64,000 nt of DNA from Myxococcales bacterium UBA1238. GTDB taxonomy: Bacteria; Myxococcota_A; Bradymonadia; UBA7976; UBA1532. The DNA is taken from the NCBI GenBank assembly GCA_002309015.1, contig DBWM01000071.1, positions 32,533 through 96,532 of the forward strand, given 5' to 3'. Position numbers and translations under genes: made by a program. The notes beneath the pieces were generated by a model. That model ran no database searches and was not told where the DNA came from. It saw only the letters and a program-made list of their open reading frames with translations. Below, piece by piece: positions 9,630 through 18,530 of this stretch. Each line of letters starts with the position of its first letter. Position 1 is the stretch's first letter.

Positions 9630-12600
9630 TTAGGACAGCTGATGGGCGATGAGCGATTTGGCTTGCTGCTCGGTGATTTGCTTGCGTCTGGCGTAGTCCT
9701 GAAGCTGATCGCGGCCGATGGCACCCAAATTGAAATATTGCGCGCGGGGATGCGCAAAGAAATAGCCCGCGATCGAAGCCTGGGGCTGAAGGGCGTAGCT
9801 TTCGGTTAAAGCGAGACCGATGGTATCGCTGGCGTTTAATAGGTTGAAAATTAACGATTTTTCGGAATGATCGGGGCAGGCCGGATAGCCGGGCGCCGGG
9901 CGGATGCCCTTGTGTGGTTGCGCGTGGTCGCAGCAAGGGCAGTCGTTTAAAAGGCCAAAATGTCGGGCCAGCTGCAAATGCGCGGATTCTGCAAGGCTTT
10001 CGGCGATGCGGTCGGCCAGGGCTTTGGCGATGAAAGCCTGCTCGTCGTCGCGATAACCGGTGGGGTCGCCTGCGGTGACCGCAAAAAAGCCGATGGCGTC
10101 TTCAAAGGGCGAGGGCGCAATCCAGTCGGCCAGGGCGCGGTGAGTATTGAACTGCTGCTGCCTTAATGTGCAGATTCTGTATGTTTTCTGCGGTGTTAGA
10201 GGATCTGTGACGATGATGTCGTCGCTTTCGGAATGGGCGTGGAAGAGGCCGATGCAGCCGCGCGGCGAAAAATGATCGGGGGTGAGCTGCGCCTTCGCCT
10301 GTTTGTAAAGTGCGCGCGCAGCCGGACCGCGTTCGGGGTGATCGAGGAGTTCGGGGAATTTTCCGGCGATCCCCAGGGCGTGGAAGAAGGCATCCCACGA
10401 AATGTTGCAAACGACGCGCTCCCAATCGATTTTGAGCGGCTCCACACCCCAGAAATCCGGCAGCAGAGGCGGCTCTTTTTGCCAGTCGATTTGCGGCCGG
10501 CCGGCGCGCGCTTCTTCGATGGGGGTTAACGTTTTCTGCAGCTCCAGCGAGCGCAATTCGCTTTGTTCTGTGCGGAGTTGCGCCATAAAGGCCTCGCTTT
10601 TTTCTGGATTGAGCAGCGCGTTTAAGGCCGAGACGTCGGATTGCGGATCGAGGCAATGGACGACGGGACCGCTGTAGAGGGGCGCTAACTTGAGCGCTGT
10701 GTGCAGTTTTGAGGTAGTCGCCCCGCCGATGAGCAGCGGCATTCTGTGTCCGGCATGCTCCATTTCGCGCGCGATTTCGGCCATCGCCTCGAGGGAAGGC
10801 GAGATGAGGCCGCTTAAGGCCAGAGCGTCCACGCCGGGCTTTTGAATCGCTTCGAGGATCGCGTTTGTGGGCACCATGACGCCCAGATCGGTGACCTCGT
10901 AACCGCTGCATTCCAAAACGAGCGCGACGATGTTTTTGCCGATGTCGTGCACGTCTCCGCGGACGGTGGCGATCACCACATGGCCTTTTTTCCTTTGATT
11001 TTTGGACTGTTCGGCTTCGATATGGGGTCGCAGATGAGCGACGGCGTCCTTCATGATGCGCGCGCTTTTGATCACCTGCGGCAAAAACAGTTTGCCCGCG
11101 CGGAATTGCTCGCCCACCTTTTCCATGGCCGCCATCAGGGGGCCTTCGATGACCGAAAGTGCGTTCGTATATTTTTGGTGAGCTTCGTCCAGATCCTGGG
11201 CGAGATAGCTGTCTACACCCTGCATGAGCGCGTGGGCGATGCGCGATTCCACATCTTCCTGCCGCCAGGCATTTTGTTGTGGGGAAACCGCATTCTGCGA
11301 CTGTTCGAGGGGCTTTTGGGCCACCCAACCGAGGATCCGTTCCGAGGCGTCGGGGCGGCGGGCAAAAATGAGATCTTCAAGCAAATCGCGGAGTTCGGGA
11401 TCGATCGATTCGTATTGGCCGAGCTGCGCGGGGTTGACGATGGCAAAATCCATGCCCGCCTGGATGGCGTGATACAAAAAGACGGTGTGGAGCGCGCCGC
11501 GCAAAGCGTCGTTGCCTTTGAAGGCGAACGAAAGGTTGCTCAAACCGCCGCTCACGTGAACGCCGGGCAGGTCGCGCTTTAAAATGCGGGTCGCTTCCAA
11601 AAAATCGAGGGCGTAGCGGTCGTGCTCGGGGATGCCGGTGCCGATGGCAAAAATATTGGGGTCAAAGATGATGTCGTTGGGATCGAAATTCGCCTTTGTT
11701 GTCAGTAGGTTATAGGCGCGTTTGCAGATTTGGACGCGGCGGTCGAGGCTGTCGGCCTGGCCCTGTTCGTCGAAGGCCATCACGATGACGGCGGCGCCGT
11801 ACCGCTGGACGATGCGCGCTTTTTGAAGGAACGCTTCCTCGCCTTCCTTGAGGCTGAGGGAGTTGACGGCACCCTTGCCCTGCAGGTTTTTGAGCCCCAG
11901 TTCGATGAGCTCAAACCGCGAGGAATCGATCATGAAGGGGACGCGCGAGATGGCGGGTTCTGAGGCGCAAAGCCGCAAAAAAGTGACCATGGCGCTTTCG
12001 GCATCGAGCATGGGGTCGTCCATGTTGATGTCGATCATCTGAACGCCGCCCTCCACCTGGCTTCGCGCGATCTCGATGGCGCGGTCGAAATCCTGCTTGC
12101 GGATGGCGTTGCGAAAACGCGCGGAACCGGCCACGTTGCAGCGCTCGCCCACGTTGACGAAGAGGCTTTTGGCGTTGACGTTGAGCGGTTCGAGGCCGCT
12201 TAAGCGGCAGCTTTGTTCGCGGGGAACGCGGATTCTGGGGGCGCAGTCCTGAACGGCTTTTGCGATGGCGGCGATATGGGCGGGCGAGGTGCCGCAGCAG
12301 CCGCCCACGATGTTTAAATGGCCCGCTTTTGCGAGATCGCGGATTTGCTCCGCCATGAATTCGGGCGTCTGGTCGTATTGTCCGAGGGCGTTTGGAAGGC
12401 CGGCGTTGGGGTGAGCGCTCACAAAGCAATGGGCCAGGCGCGAGAGCATTTCGATGTGCGGTCGCATTTCGGCCACGCCAAAAGCGCAGTTCAACCCGAT
12501 GCTCCAGGGATTGGCGTCGCGGACCGAGTTCCAGAAGGCTTCGAGGGTCTGCCCCGCAAGCAAACGGCCTGCCCGATCGCTCAATGTGGCCGAAATCATC

Positions 12601-13217
12601 AATGGAATCTGTATGTTACGCTCTTCCATCGCGCGCTTTGCGGCGTAGATGGCGGCCTTGCAGTTGAGCGTGTCGAAGATGGTCTCGATCAAAATCAGGT
12701 CGACGCCGCCGTCGATGAGACCCAGAGCGCATTCGCGGTAAGCGGTGACCAGCGCATCGAAATCGACGTTTCGCTTGCCGGGATCGGAGACGTCGGGCGA
12801 AAGCGAGGCGCTGCGGTTGGTGGGGCCGATGCTGCCGGCTACAAAGCGCGGTTTTTGAGGCGTGCTGAAGCGGTCGCAGGCTTTTCGGGCCACTTTGGCG
12901 GCGGCGCAGGCGATCGGCCGGGCGTAGTCTTCAAGACCGTAGTCGCTGAGCGAAATCCGCTGTGAATTAAAGGAGTTCGTCTCAATGATGTCGGCGCCTG
13001 CTTCGAGGTAAGCGCAATGGATCGACTCGATGATCGACGGCTTTGTGAGGCAGAGGACGTCGTTGCAGCCGACCAGGCTGACGGGGTGATCTGCAAACTG
13101 CGATCCGTGAAAATCGGCGGCGGTGGGCTTCTGGAGCTGGATTTGGGTGCCCATGGCGCCGTCCAGGCAGAGGATCCGTTGGGCGATGGCTTCTTCGAGC
13201 GTTGCGGTGCGGGACAT
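9630..13217 (-). CDS. metH: Cobalamin-dependent methionine synthase
   Basis: A full-length 1195-residue MetH with all four modules. The homocysteine-binding domain (1-320) has LDGAMGTQIQ and the zinc cysteines in GLNCAFG and GGCCGTSP. The folate domain (350-620) has NVGERCNVAGS and VNSLSLKEGE. The B12-binding domain has RGDVHDIGKN with the lower-axial His at about 757. The AdoMet reactivation domain (900-1195) has ALADRIAESLAE and IRPAPGYPACPDH. It transfers a methyl group from 5-methyl-tetrahydrofolate to homocysteine in the cytoplasm. Start ATG has GGAG at a proper distance. It follows a queuosine-type glycosyltransferase gene by 50 bases on the same strand, a likely operon. No cobalamin riboswitch was recognised in the short gap. 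Confidence 0.97.
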   Translation of the reverse strand: MSRTATLEEAIAQRILCLDGAMGTQIQLQKPTAADFHGSQFADHPVSLVGCNDVLCLTKPSIIESIHCAYLEAGADIIETNSFNSQRISLSDYGLEDYARPIACAAAKVARKACDRFSTPQKPRFVAGSIGPTNRSASLSPDVSDPGKRNVDFDALVTAYRECALGLIDGGVDLILIETIFDTLNCKAAIYAAKRAMEERNIQIPLMISATLSDRAGRLLAGQTLEAFWNSVRDANPWSIGLNCAFGVAEMRPHIEMLSRLAHCFVSAHPNAGLPNALGQYDQTPEFMAEQIRDLAKAGHLNIVGGCCGTSPAHIAAIAKAVQDCAPRIRVPREQSCRLSGLEPLNVNAKSLFVNVGERCNVAGSARFRNAIRKQDFDRAIEIARSQVEGGVQMIDINMDDPMLDAESAMVTFLRLCASEPAISRVPFMIDSSRFELIELGLKNLQGKGAVNSLSLKEGEEAFLQKARIVQRYGAAVIVMAFDEQGQADSLDRRVQICKRAYNLLTTKANFDPNDIIFDPNIFAIGTGIPEHDRYALDFLEATRILKRDLPGVHVSGGLSNLSFAFKGNDALRGALHTVFLYHAIQAGMDFAIVNPAQLGQYESIDPELRDLLEDLIFARRPDASERILGWVAQKPLEQSQNAVSPQQNAWRQEDVESRIAHALMQGVDSYLAQDLDEAHQKYTNALSVIEGPLMAAMEKVGEQFRAGKLFLPQVIKSARIMKDAVAHLRPHIEAEQSKNQRKKGHVVIATVRGDVHDIGKNIVALVLECSGYEVTDLGVMVPTNAILEAIQKPGVDALALSGLISPSLEAMAEIAREMEHAGHRMPLLIGGATTSKLHTALKLAPLYSGPVVHCLDPQSDVSALNALLNPEKSEAFMAQLRTEQSELRSLELQKTLTPIEEARAGRPQIDWQKEPPLLPDFWGVEPLKIDWERVVCNISWDAFFHALGIAGKFPELLDHPERGPAARALYKQAKAQLTPDHFSPRGCIGLFHAHSESDDIIVTDPLTPQKTYRICTLRQQQFNTHRALADWIAPSPFEDAIGFFAVTAGDPTGYRDDEQAFIAKALADRIAESLAESAHLQLARHFGLLNDCPCCDHAQPHKGIRPAPGYPACPDHSEKSLIFNLLNASDTIGLALTESYALQPQASIAGYFFAHPRAQYFNLGAIGRDQLQDYARRKQITEQQAKSLIAHQLS

Positions 13218-13267
13218 GCGATCTCCAAATCAAAAGGCGGCGCTCTTTCGCGCAACTGCGGCGAAAA

Positions 13268-14362
13268 TTAAAGACAATTTTGGTGACCTTCGAGCCAGCG
13301 ATCCAAGGCGGGCGCAACTTGTGACCATCTATATTTATTGAGAAATTTGGCTTTTGGTTGAAAACTCTTTGGATTTAAAAGCCATTTGCACAAAAAGTCG
13401 CTGAGCGCGCGATCGCCTTCGTAGAGGTGATCCGCCTGAATTTCGGGCGGCAGAAGCTCGGGATAGCTGAGGCGCCGGGGCAGGATGGGATAAGCGCCGC
13501 AATACATCGCCTCCAAAACCGAAAGGCCCAGAAACTCCTGATTGGCCGTCGAAATCACCGCGTTTGCACGCCAGAGCCAGCGCGCGTAATCCTCGCGCGA
13601 CTGATGCCCAAAGGCGACCAGACGCTCGCCAAGCCACTGCGGCGCTTCGTCAAAGCAGGCGGGGCGATGGCGGAACCCTTCGCCGCAGAGGGCGATTTGA
13701 AAATCGAGGCCCCGCTGGATGACTTCTTTTAATGCACTGAAGAGCGATTCGGGGTTTTTGTCGTGCTCCCAGCGGTGATTCCATAAAAACAGTGGAATTC
13801 CGCGCTGTTTGGGGCATTCGAAGCGATCGAGCGCATCGAAATCGAGGCCAACGGGGATGACGGTTGCGCGCTTTTGCACGCGATCGATGGCGGATTCGGG
13901 CAGGGCGGATTCTTTAAGGATGCGGTTGCCCTGACGCCATTTTTCAAAGAAATCCGAGAGGTTATACTGCGAGTTGAAGGCGGTGGCGTCGGCGGCCAGG
14001 GCGGAGATCACGTTGATGAAGCCCCATTGAAATTCGTTTTGGGGCGCGAGCGGATCGTTGGGATATGAGAACTGGTTTTCGTGCAGATAGAGATAAAGCG
14101 GGATCCCTGCGCAGCTTTTGGGCAATAAAGCCTTTAATTCCGCAAGGTTCAGCATGTCAGTGGTGAGGATGCAGTCGGGAGGCGGATCGCTCGACCGGCG
14201 CAGCTGCTCTGCAAAAAAACAGGCAGCGGCCTGCATGCGCCATTTCCATTTGCGGGCGGGCAGGGTCCAGAGGGTGATCTGATGGCGCGAGCGGGCGGCA
14301 AAATCTTCGGCAAACGCGCGGTGGGATCCGCCGTGGTAGGGATTTAAGAAGAGGATGCGCAT
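13268..14362 (-). CDS. Probable tRNA-queuosine alpha-mannosyltransferase (DUF3524 / QTMAN-like)
   Basis: A 364-residue GT-B glycosyltransferase. The N-terminus MRILFLNPYHGGSHRAF, then LYLHENQFSYP, QWGFINVISALAADATAFNSQYN and later LFLWNHRWEHDKNPE are the signature pieces of the DUF3524 family, whose human member (GTDC1/QTMAN) mannosylates queuosine in tRNA-Asp. The C-terminal half has the usual glycosyltransferase group 1 region (ANAVISTANQEFLGLSVLEAMYCGAYPILP), where the acidic EFxGLSVLEA region binds the sugar nucleotide. It is soluble and cytoplasmic. It lies directly upstream of metH. The donor sugar in bacteria may differ from GDP-mannose; activity is inferred from family only. Confidence 0.82.
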   Translation of the reverse strand: MRILFLNPYHGGSHRAFAEDFAARSRHQITLWTLPARKWKWRMQAAACFFAEQLRRSSDPPPDCILTTDMLNLAELKALLPKSCAGIPLYLYLHENQFSYPNDPLAPQNEFQWGFINVISALAADATAFNSQYNLSDFFEKWRQGNRILKESALPESAIDRVQKRATVIPVGLDFDALDRFECPKQRGIPLFLWNHRWEHDKNPESLFSALKEVIQRGLDFQIALCGEGFRHRPACFDEAPQWLGERLVAFGHQSREDYARWLWRANAVISTANQEFLGLSVLEAMYCGAYPILPRRLSYPELLPPEIQADHLYEGDRALSDFLCKWLLNPKSFQPKAKFLNKYRWSQVAPALDRWLEGHQNCL

Positions 14363-14508
14363 GAAATCCTTTGCGTCAAAATGAAGTGAACATGCGCTTT
14401 ATTTTTATGCTGACTTCAAGTATGGAACAACGCGCATTTGCCCCGAAAAACGATGTGTTCAAACAGAAAATGACGCATTTTTAAAGGGTTGGGTGAGTTG
14501 AGGCTGCA

Positions 14509-16050
14509 ATGGATCTTGATGCGCTGAGGCGTGAGCGAACCAGATTGCTCCAGGCGGGCGGGGAATCTCGCATCGCGCGTCAGCATGCGCAGGGCAAATG
14601 GACGGCGCGCGAGCGGCTTTCGGCGCTCTTTGAGGCGGACAGCTTTCAGGAGTCGCAGCTGTTCAGGAAGCATCGCTGCGTTCATTTTGGTATGCAGTCC
14701 AAAGAGTTACCGGGCGACGGCGTGGTCGTGGGGGCGGGGCTCGTCGATGGTCGGCCGGTTTACGCGGCGAGCCAGGATTTTACGGTGCAGGGCGGCACCG
14801 TGGGCGAGGTGACGGCCCAGAAGATCTGCAAAGTGATGGACGAAGCGCTCAAAAACGGGGCGCCTTTTGTGCTGATCTGCGATTCGGGCGGTGCGCGCAT
14901 TCAGGAAGGCGTGGGGGCGCTTTCGGGGTTTGGGCAAATCTTTTATCGCAACGTGCAGCTTTCGGGCGTGGTGCCGCAAATCAGCATCATCGCAGGGCCT
15001 TGCGCGGGAGGCGCCGCTTATTCTCCGGCGCTTTCCGATTTTTTGATTCAGGTCAAGGGCACGAGCCAGCTCTTCATTACCGGGCCTCGGGTGATCGAGG
15101 AGGTGACGGGCGAGAAGGTGACGGCGGAGGCGCTCGGTGGGGCGATGAGCCATGCGCTGCGCTCGGGCGTGATCCATTTTGTGGCCGAAGATGACGGGGA
15201 TGCGATCCGCATCTGCAGGCGTCTGCTGTCGTTTTTGCCCTCCAGCAACCGCGAGGATCCGCCGGTGCTCGAGGATCGCAGGGCGCAGGCTTACGGTCCG
15301 CTGCCCGCGCTGAATGCGGTTTTGCCCGAAGATCCCCGCGAGGCGTACGACATGCGCGCGGTTTTGCGGCTGCTGGCCGATGACGGCGATCTGATGGAGC
15401 CTCAGGCGCTCTTTGCAACGAACGTGATCGTCGCCTTTGGGCGCATGGGCGGGCAGACGGTGGGCTTTGTGGCCAATCAGCCGATACAGAAAGCAGGGGT
15501 TCTCGACATCGATGCCGCCGATAAGGCCGCGAGATTCATTCGCTTTTGCGACGCGTTCCATATCCCGCTGGTCACGCTCGTCGATGTGCCCGGGTTTTTG
15601 CCCGGCGTTTCGCAGGAGACGGGCGGGATCATCCGCCATGGCGCCAAGATGCTCTACGCTTACAGCGAGGCGACGGTGCCGAAAGTGACGGTGATTTTGC
15701 GCAAAGCGTACGGGGGGGCCTATCTGGCGATGTGCTCCAGGGATTTGGGCGCCGATCGGGTCTGCGCCTGGCCATCGGCCGAGATCGCGGTGATGGGTGC
15801 AGAGGGGGCGGTGAGCGTGCTCTATCGCGAGGAGTTGTCGCAGGCGGAGGATGCGGAGCAGCGGCGGGCGGAGCTTTGCCGGTCTTATCGCGAAACTTTT
15901 GCAAATCCCATGCGCGCGGCGGAGCTGGGGATGCTCGACGACATCATCGAGCCTGCAGATACCCGGGCTTACGTGATCGCGGCCCTCGATTTGCTGCAGG
16001 GCAAGCGCGAGTCCCGTCCCCATAAAAAGCACGGGCTGATGCCGCTTTAA
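14509..16050 (+). CDS. mmdA: Methylmalonyl-CoA decarboxylase, carboxyltransferase (alpha) subunit
   Basis: A 513-residue acyl-CoA carboxyltransferase of the PccB/MmdA type. The N-terminal half has FTVQGGTVGEVTAQKICKVMDEA, ICDSGGARIQEGVGAL and GPCAGGAAYSPALSDF; the C-terminal half has FLPGVSQETGGIIRHGAKMLYAYSEATVPKVTVILRK-type oxyanion-hole segments. In this operon it moves the carboxyl group from (S)-methylmalonyl-CoA to the biotin of the gamma subunit. It is followed by OadG-like, biotin carrier and membrane pump genes in the order A-D-C-B, which matches the Na+-pumping methylmalonyl-CoA decarboxylase order known from Propionigenium modestum. Start ATG has GAGG upstream; the 146-base gap to the divergent gene should contain the promoter. 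A glutaconyl-CoA specificity is less likely because that alpha subunit is longer. Confidence 0.9.
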   Translation: MDLDALRRERTRLLQAGGESRIARQHAQGKWTARERLSALFEADSFQESQLFRKHRCVHFGMQSKELPGDGVVVGAGLVDGRPVYAASQDFTVQGGTVGEVTAQKICKVMDEALKNGAPFVLICDSGGARIQEGVGALSGFGQIFYRNVQLSGVVPQISIIAGPCAGGAAYSPALSDFLIQVKGTSQLFITGPRVIEEVTGEKVTAEALGGAMSHALRSGVIHFVAEDDGDAIRICRRLLSFLPSSNREDPPVLEDRRAQAYGPLPALNAVLPEDPREAYDMRAVLRLLADDGDLMEPQALFATNVIVAFGRMGGQTVGFVANQPIQKAGVLDIDAADKAARFIRFCDAFHIPLVTLVDVPGFLPGVSQETGGIIRHGAKMLYAYSEATVPKVTVILRKAYGGAYLAMCSRDLGADRVCAWPSAEIAVMGAEGAVSVLYREELSQAEDAEQRRAELCRSYRETFANPMRAAELGMLDDIIEPADTRAYVIAALDLLQGKRESRPHKKHGLMPL

Positions 16051-16059
16051 GGAGCTTCG

Positions 16060-16398
16060 ATGAGTCCATGGGTGGTCACCGCCACGGGATGCGGCGTGGT
16101 CTTTGCGGTGCTGGCCTGCATCGCGCTGTTCATGCAGGCTTTCCAATGGTTCGATCGCAGGGCGCAGGCGGATCGCGGGTCGCAGGCGTTGCCAAATCCG
16201 CAGCCGGCGCAGGCGTTGCCTTCTGAAGATCTCCCGATCGATCCGCTGACGCTGGTGCTCATTTCGGCGGCGGTAGCGGCGGTGGTCAAGAAGCCTGCAA
16301 GGATTTATCGGGTGCGGCCGATCCAGAAGCGCGCCTGGGCAGCGATGGAAGAAGGCGAGGCCGCCTTTGGCCCGACGGACGTTTGGGGTTCAAGATGA
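16060..16398 (+). CDS. mmdD: OadG-family delta subunit of Na+-pumping decarboxylase
   Basis: A 112-residue small membrane subunit. An N-terminal transmembrane helix (about residues 5-27, VVTATGCGVVFAVLACIALFM) is followed by a Pro/Ala-rich linker, then LVLISAAVAAVVKKPARIYRV, a classic OadG-type second segment. Delta/gamma subunits of this family assemble the carboxyltransferase and biotin carrier onto the membrane pump. It begins 9 bases after mmdA and its TGA overlaps the ATG of the biotin carrier gene (ATGA), so translation is coupled. No separate epsilon subunit is present. Confidence 0.8.
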   Translation: MSPWVVTATGCGVVFAVLACIALFMQAFQWFDRRAQADRGSQALPNPQPAQALPSEDLPIDPLTLVLISAAVAAVVKKPARIYRVRPIQKRAWAAMEEGEAAFGPTDVWGSR

Positions 16399-16772
16399 AG
16401 CTTAAAATTACGGTGCAGGGCGTAGCCTACGAGGTGGATGTGGAGGTGTTGGAGGAAGATGCGCCGCACGCCTCAAAGCCTCAGGCCTTGCCTCAAAGCG
16501 TTCCGCAGGCGTTGCCGCCGTCGGCAGTGGAGCAAAAAACGCAGCCCGTGAGCGCGGGCGCATCGGTGGTGCCTTCTCCGCTTTCGGGGCTGCTGGTGTC
16601 GCTCGATGTGGCGGTGGGGCAAAAGGTGGCGGTCAATGAGCCGGTGGCGGTGATCGAGGCGATGAAGATGCGGACCACGGTGGTTTCCACGGCATCGGGG
16701 CAGGTTGCGCGCTTGCTGGTGGCTTCGGGCGAGGCGGTCAGGGAAGGTCAGCCGCTGTTTGAGCTTGCGTGA
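16395..16772 (+). CDS. mmdC: Biotin carrier (gamma) subunit of Na+-pumping decarboxylase
   Basis: A 125-residue biotinyl carrier. Residues 1-20 form a beta start (MKLKITVQGVAYEVDVEV), residues 25-55 are a Pro/Ala-rich flexible linker, and the C-terminal lipoyl-type domain contains the biotinylation motif EAMKM with the acceptor Lys at residue 91. It shuttles carboxyl groups from MmdA to the membrane subunit MmdB. The ATG at 16395 overlaps the previous stop (ATGA); an in-frame TTG 12 bases upstream is possible but less likely. It is 12 bases from the mmdB start. Confidence 0.93.
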   Translation: MKLKITVQGVAYEVDVEVLEEDAPHASKPQALPQSVPQALPPSAVEQKTQPVSAGASVVPSPLSGLLVSLDVAVGQKVAVNEPVAVIEAMKMRTTVVSTASGQVARLLVASGEAVREGQPLFELA

Positions 16773-16784
16773 TCGGGTCTCGGC

Positions 16785-17912
16785 ATGGATGCGGTAGAGC
16801 GCTTTTTGCAGTCGGGGGTCTTTGGGCAGGCGACGCCGGGTCACTTCATCATGATCGCGGTGGGGCTCGCCTTCATTTGGCTGGCCATTAAGAAGAATTG
16901 CGAACCTCTGCTGCTCGTGCCCATCGGTTTTGGCATCGTGGTGGGCAACATCCCCTTTCAGGAAGGGCTCGACGTGGGCCTTTACGAAGAGGGGACCGCC
17001 TTCAATCTGCTTTACCAGGGGGTCAGCAAGGGCATCTACCCGCCGCTCATCTTTCTGGGCCTGGGCGCCATGACCGATTTCTCGCCTCTGATCTCATCGC
17101 CGCGATTGATCCTGCTCGGGGCGGCGGCGCAGGCGGGCATCTTTTTAACCTATCTCGGGGCTCTGGCCCTCGGGTTTACACCGTTCGAAGCGGCTTCCAT
17201 CGGCATCATCGGCGGGGCTGACGGTCCCACCGCCATCTTTTTAACCTCGAAGCTGGCACCGCATCAGCTCGGGGCCATCGCGATCGCCGCTTACTCCTAT
17301 ATGGCGCTCGTGCCGGTGATTCAGCCGCCGGTCATCCGATGCCTGACCACGCATCGCGAGCGCAGGATCCGCATGCCTCAGACGAAGCCTGTCTCTAAGC
17401 GCGCGCGCATCTGCTTCCCCATCATCGCCTTTTTCATCTGCGCCTGCCTTGCACCCGGAGCGATCCTGCTGCTCGGGATGCTCTTCTTTGGCAATTTATT
17501 AAAGGAATGCGGCGTGGCGGATCGTCTGGCGCAGACCGCGCGCACGGCGCTGATCGACATCGTGACCATCCTGCTCGGGCTGACGGTGGGGGCATCGACC
17601 CAGGCCACGTATTTCCTGCGCCCGGAATCCCTGAAGATCTTTCTGCTCGGGGCGGCGTCGTTTGCGGTCGCGACGGCTTGCGGCGTGTTGTTTGCAAAGC
17701 TGATGAACCTGATTTGGCGGAAGCAGCCCATCAACCCCATCATCGGAGCGGCGGGGGTCTCGGCGGTGCCTCATGCGGCGCGGGTCTGTCAGCGTCTGGG
17801 GGCGGCGGAGGATCCGCAGAACTACCTGCTGATGCCGGCGATGGCGCCCAATGTGGCGGGGATCATCGGCTCGGCGGTGGCGGCGGGCGTGCTGCTGACC
17901 TGTTATGCGTGA
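16785..17912 (+). CDS. mmdB: Na+-pumping decarboxylase membrane (beta) subunit
   Basis: A 375-residue, highly hydrophobic protein of the OadB/MmdB/GcdB family, with the usual length for methylmalonyl-CoA decarboxylase beta (about 370-390). It has many transmembrane helices and the family signature GGADGPTAIFLTSKLAP, where the Asp at about residue 146 corresponds to the Na+/carboxybiotin site, followed by AAYSYMALVPVIQPP. It decarboxylates carboxy-biotin on MmdC and couples this to Na+ export, conserving energy during succinate-to-propionate type fermentation. Its last 8 bases overlap the start of the next gene (ATGCGTGA). Confidence 0.93.
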   Translation: MDAVERFLQSGVFGQATPGHFIMIAVGLAFIWLAIKKNCEPLLLVPIGFGIVVGNIPFQEGLDVGLYEEGTAFNLLYQGVSKGIYPPLIFLGLGAMTDFSPLISSPRLILLGAAAQAGIFLTYLGALALGFTPFEAASIGIIGGADGPTAIFLTSKLAPHQLGAIAIAAYSYMALVPVIQPPVIRCLTTHRERRIRMPQTKPVSKRARICFPIIAFFICACLAPGAILLLGMLFFGNLLKECGVADRLAQTARTALIDIVTILLGLTVGASTQATYFLRPESLKIFLLGAASFAVATACGVLFAKLMNLIWRKQPINPIIGAAGVSAVPHAARVCQRLGAAEDPQNYLLMPAMAPNVAGIIGSAVAAGVLLTCYA

Positions 17913-18516
17913 GGCGAAGGTGCGCGCGTTTGCCTGGGGCCTTGGTCTTGCGCTCTGCATGCAGGGGCAGGCGCATGCGGCGCTGGAAGATTGGTGGCTG
18001 CACGGTCAGACGGCGTTGTCGTTCGGCCATCCGGAGGATCCGGATCCCATTTACGAGCAGGCGAGCGATGCGAAGGGGTTGATGAAGCGCGTTTTGGTGG
18101 GGTTTGGGGCATTGAGGCCGCTGAAGGGGGATTGGTGGATCGGGGGGCGCGTATCGTATTGGCGCTCGGAGCGTGCGGGGCGGGAGGTGCGCAGATGGTA
18201 TGGCGAAACCTGGCGGGAGTCTTTTTGGCGCGGGTCGCTGCTGGTGGATTACCGGCCGGACTGGAAATGGCCGCTGGTGTTTCACGGAGAGCTCGGCGCG
18301 GAGATCGGCGGGTATCAGGATCAGATGTTTTCGGACTGCTGTATCAATATGACGGTGGGGCCGTTTAAGCGCGTGTGGCATCCGGTGCTCGAAGCAGGGG
18401 CGGGCTGGTCGTTTTTGCTGGGGGATGACTGGCGTCTGGAGCCTGGGATCGCGCTGGGATACAGCGGGCATGCAGAAGCGGGCGTCTTTCTGCTGTGGGC
18501 CTATCACCTGAAGTAG
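17905..18516 (+). CDS. Exported outer-membrane barrel-like protein of unknown function
   Basis: A 203-residue protein with a likely signal peptide (about residues 8-25, FAWGLGLALCMQGQAHA, cleavage after AHA). The mature part is rich in Trp, Tyr, Gly and alternating patterns (WWIGGRVSYWRSE, GSLLVDYRPDW, LVFHGELGAEIGGY, PVLEAGAGWSFLL, RLEPGIALGYSG) and ends in an aromatic-rich strand, typical of a small outer-membrane beta-barrel. It overlaps the mmdB stop by 8 bases, so it is co-translated with the decarboxylase operon, although no functional link is evident. The family was not recognised. Confidence 0.7.
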   Translation: MREAKVRAFAWGLGLALCMQGQAHAALEDWWLHGQTALSFGHPEDPDPIYEQASDAKGLMKRVLVGFGALRPLKGDWWIGGRVSYWRSERAGREVRRWYGETWRESFWRGSLLVDYRPDWKWPLVFHGELGAEIGGYQDQMFSDCCINMTVGPFKRVWHPVLEAGAGWSFLLGDDWRLEPGIALGYSGHAEAGVFLLWAYHLK

Positions 18517-18530
18517 GGTGCGCGCCCTTC

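Noticed and set aside
9322..9936. 204-codon minus-strand frame over the metH end and vgrG upstream region
   Set aside because: Arg/Pro/Ser-rich composition and overlap with both true genes; no ribosome site.
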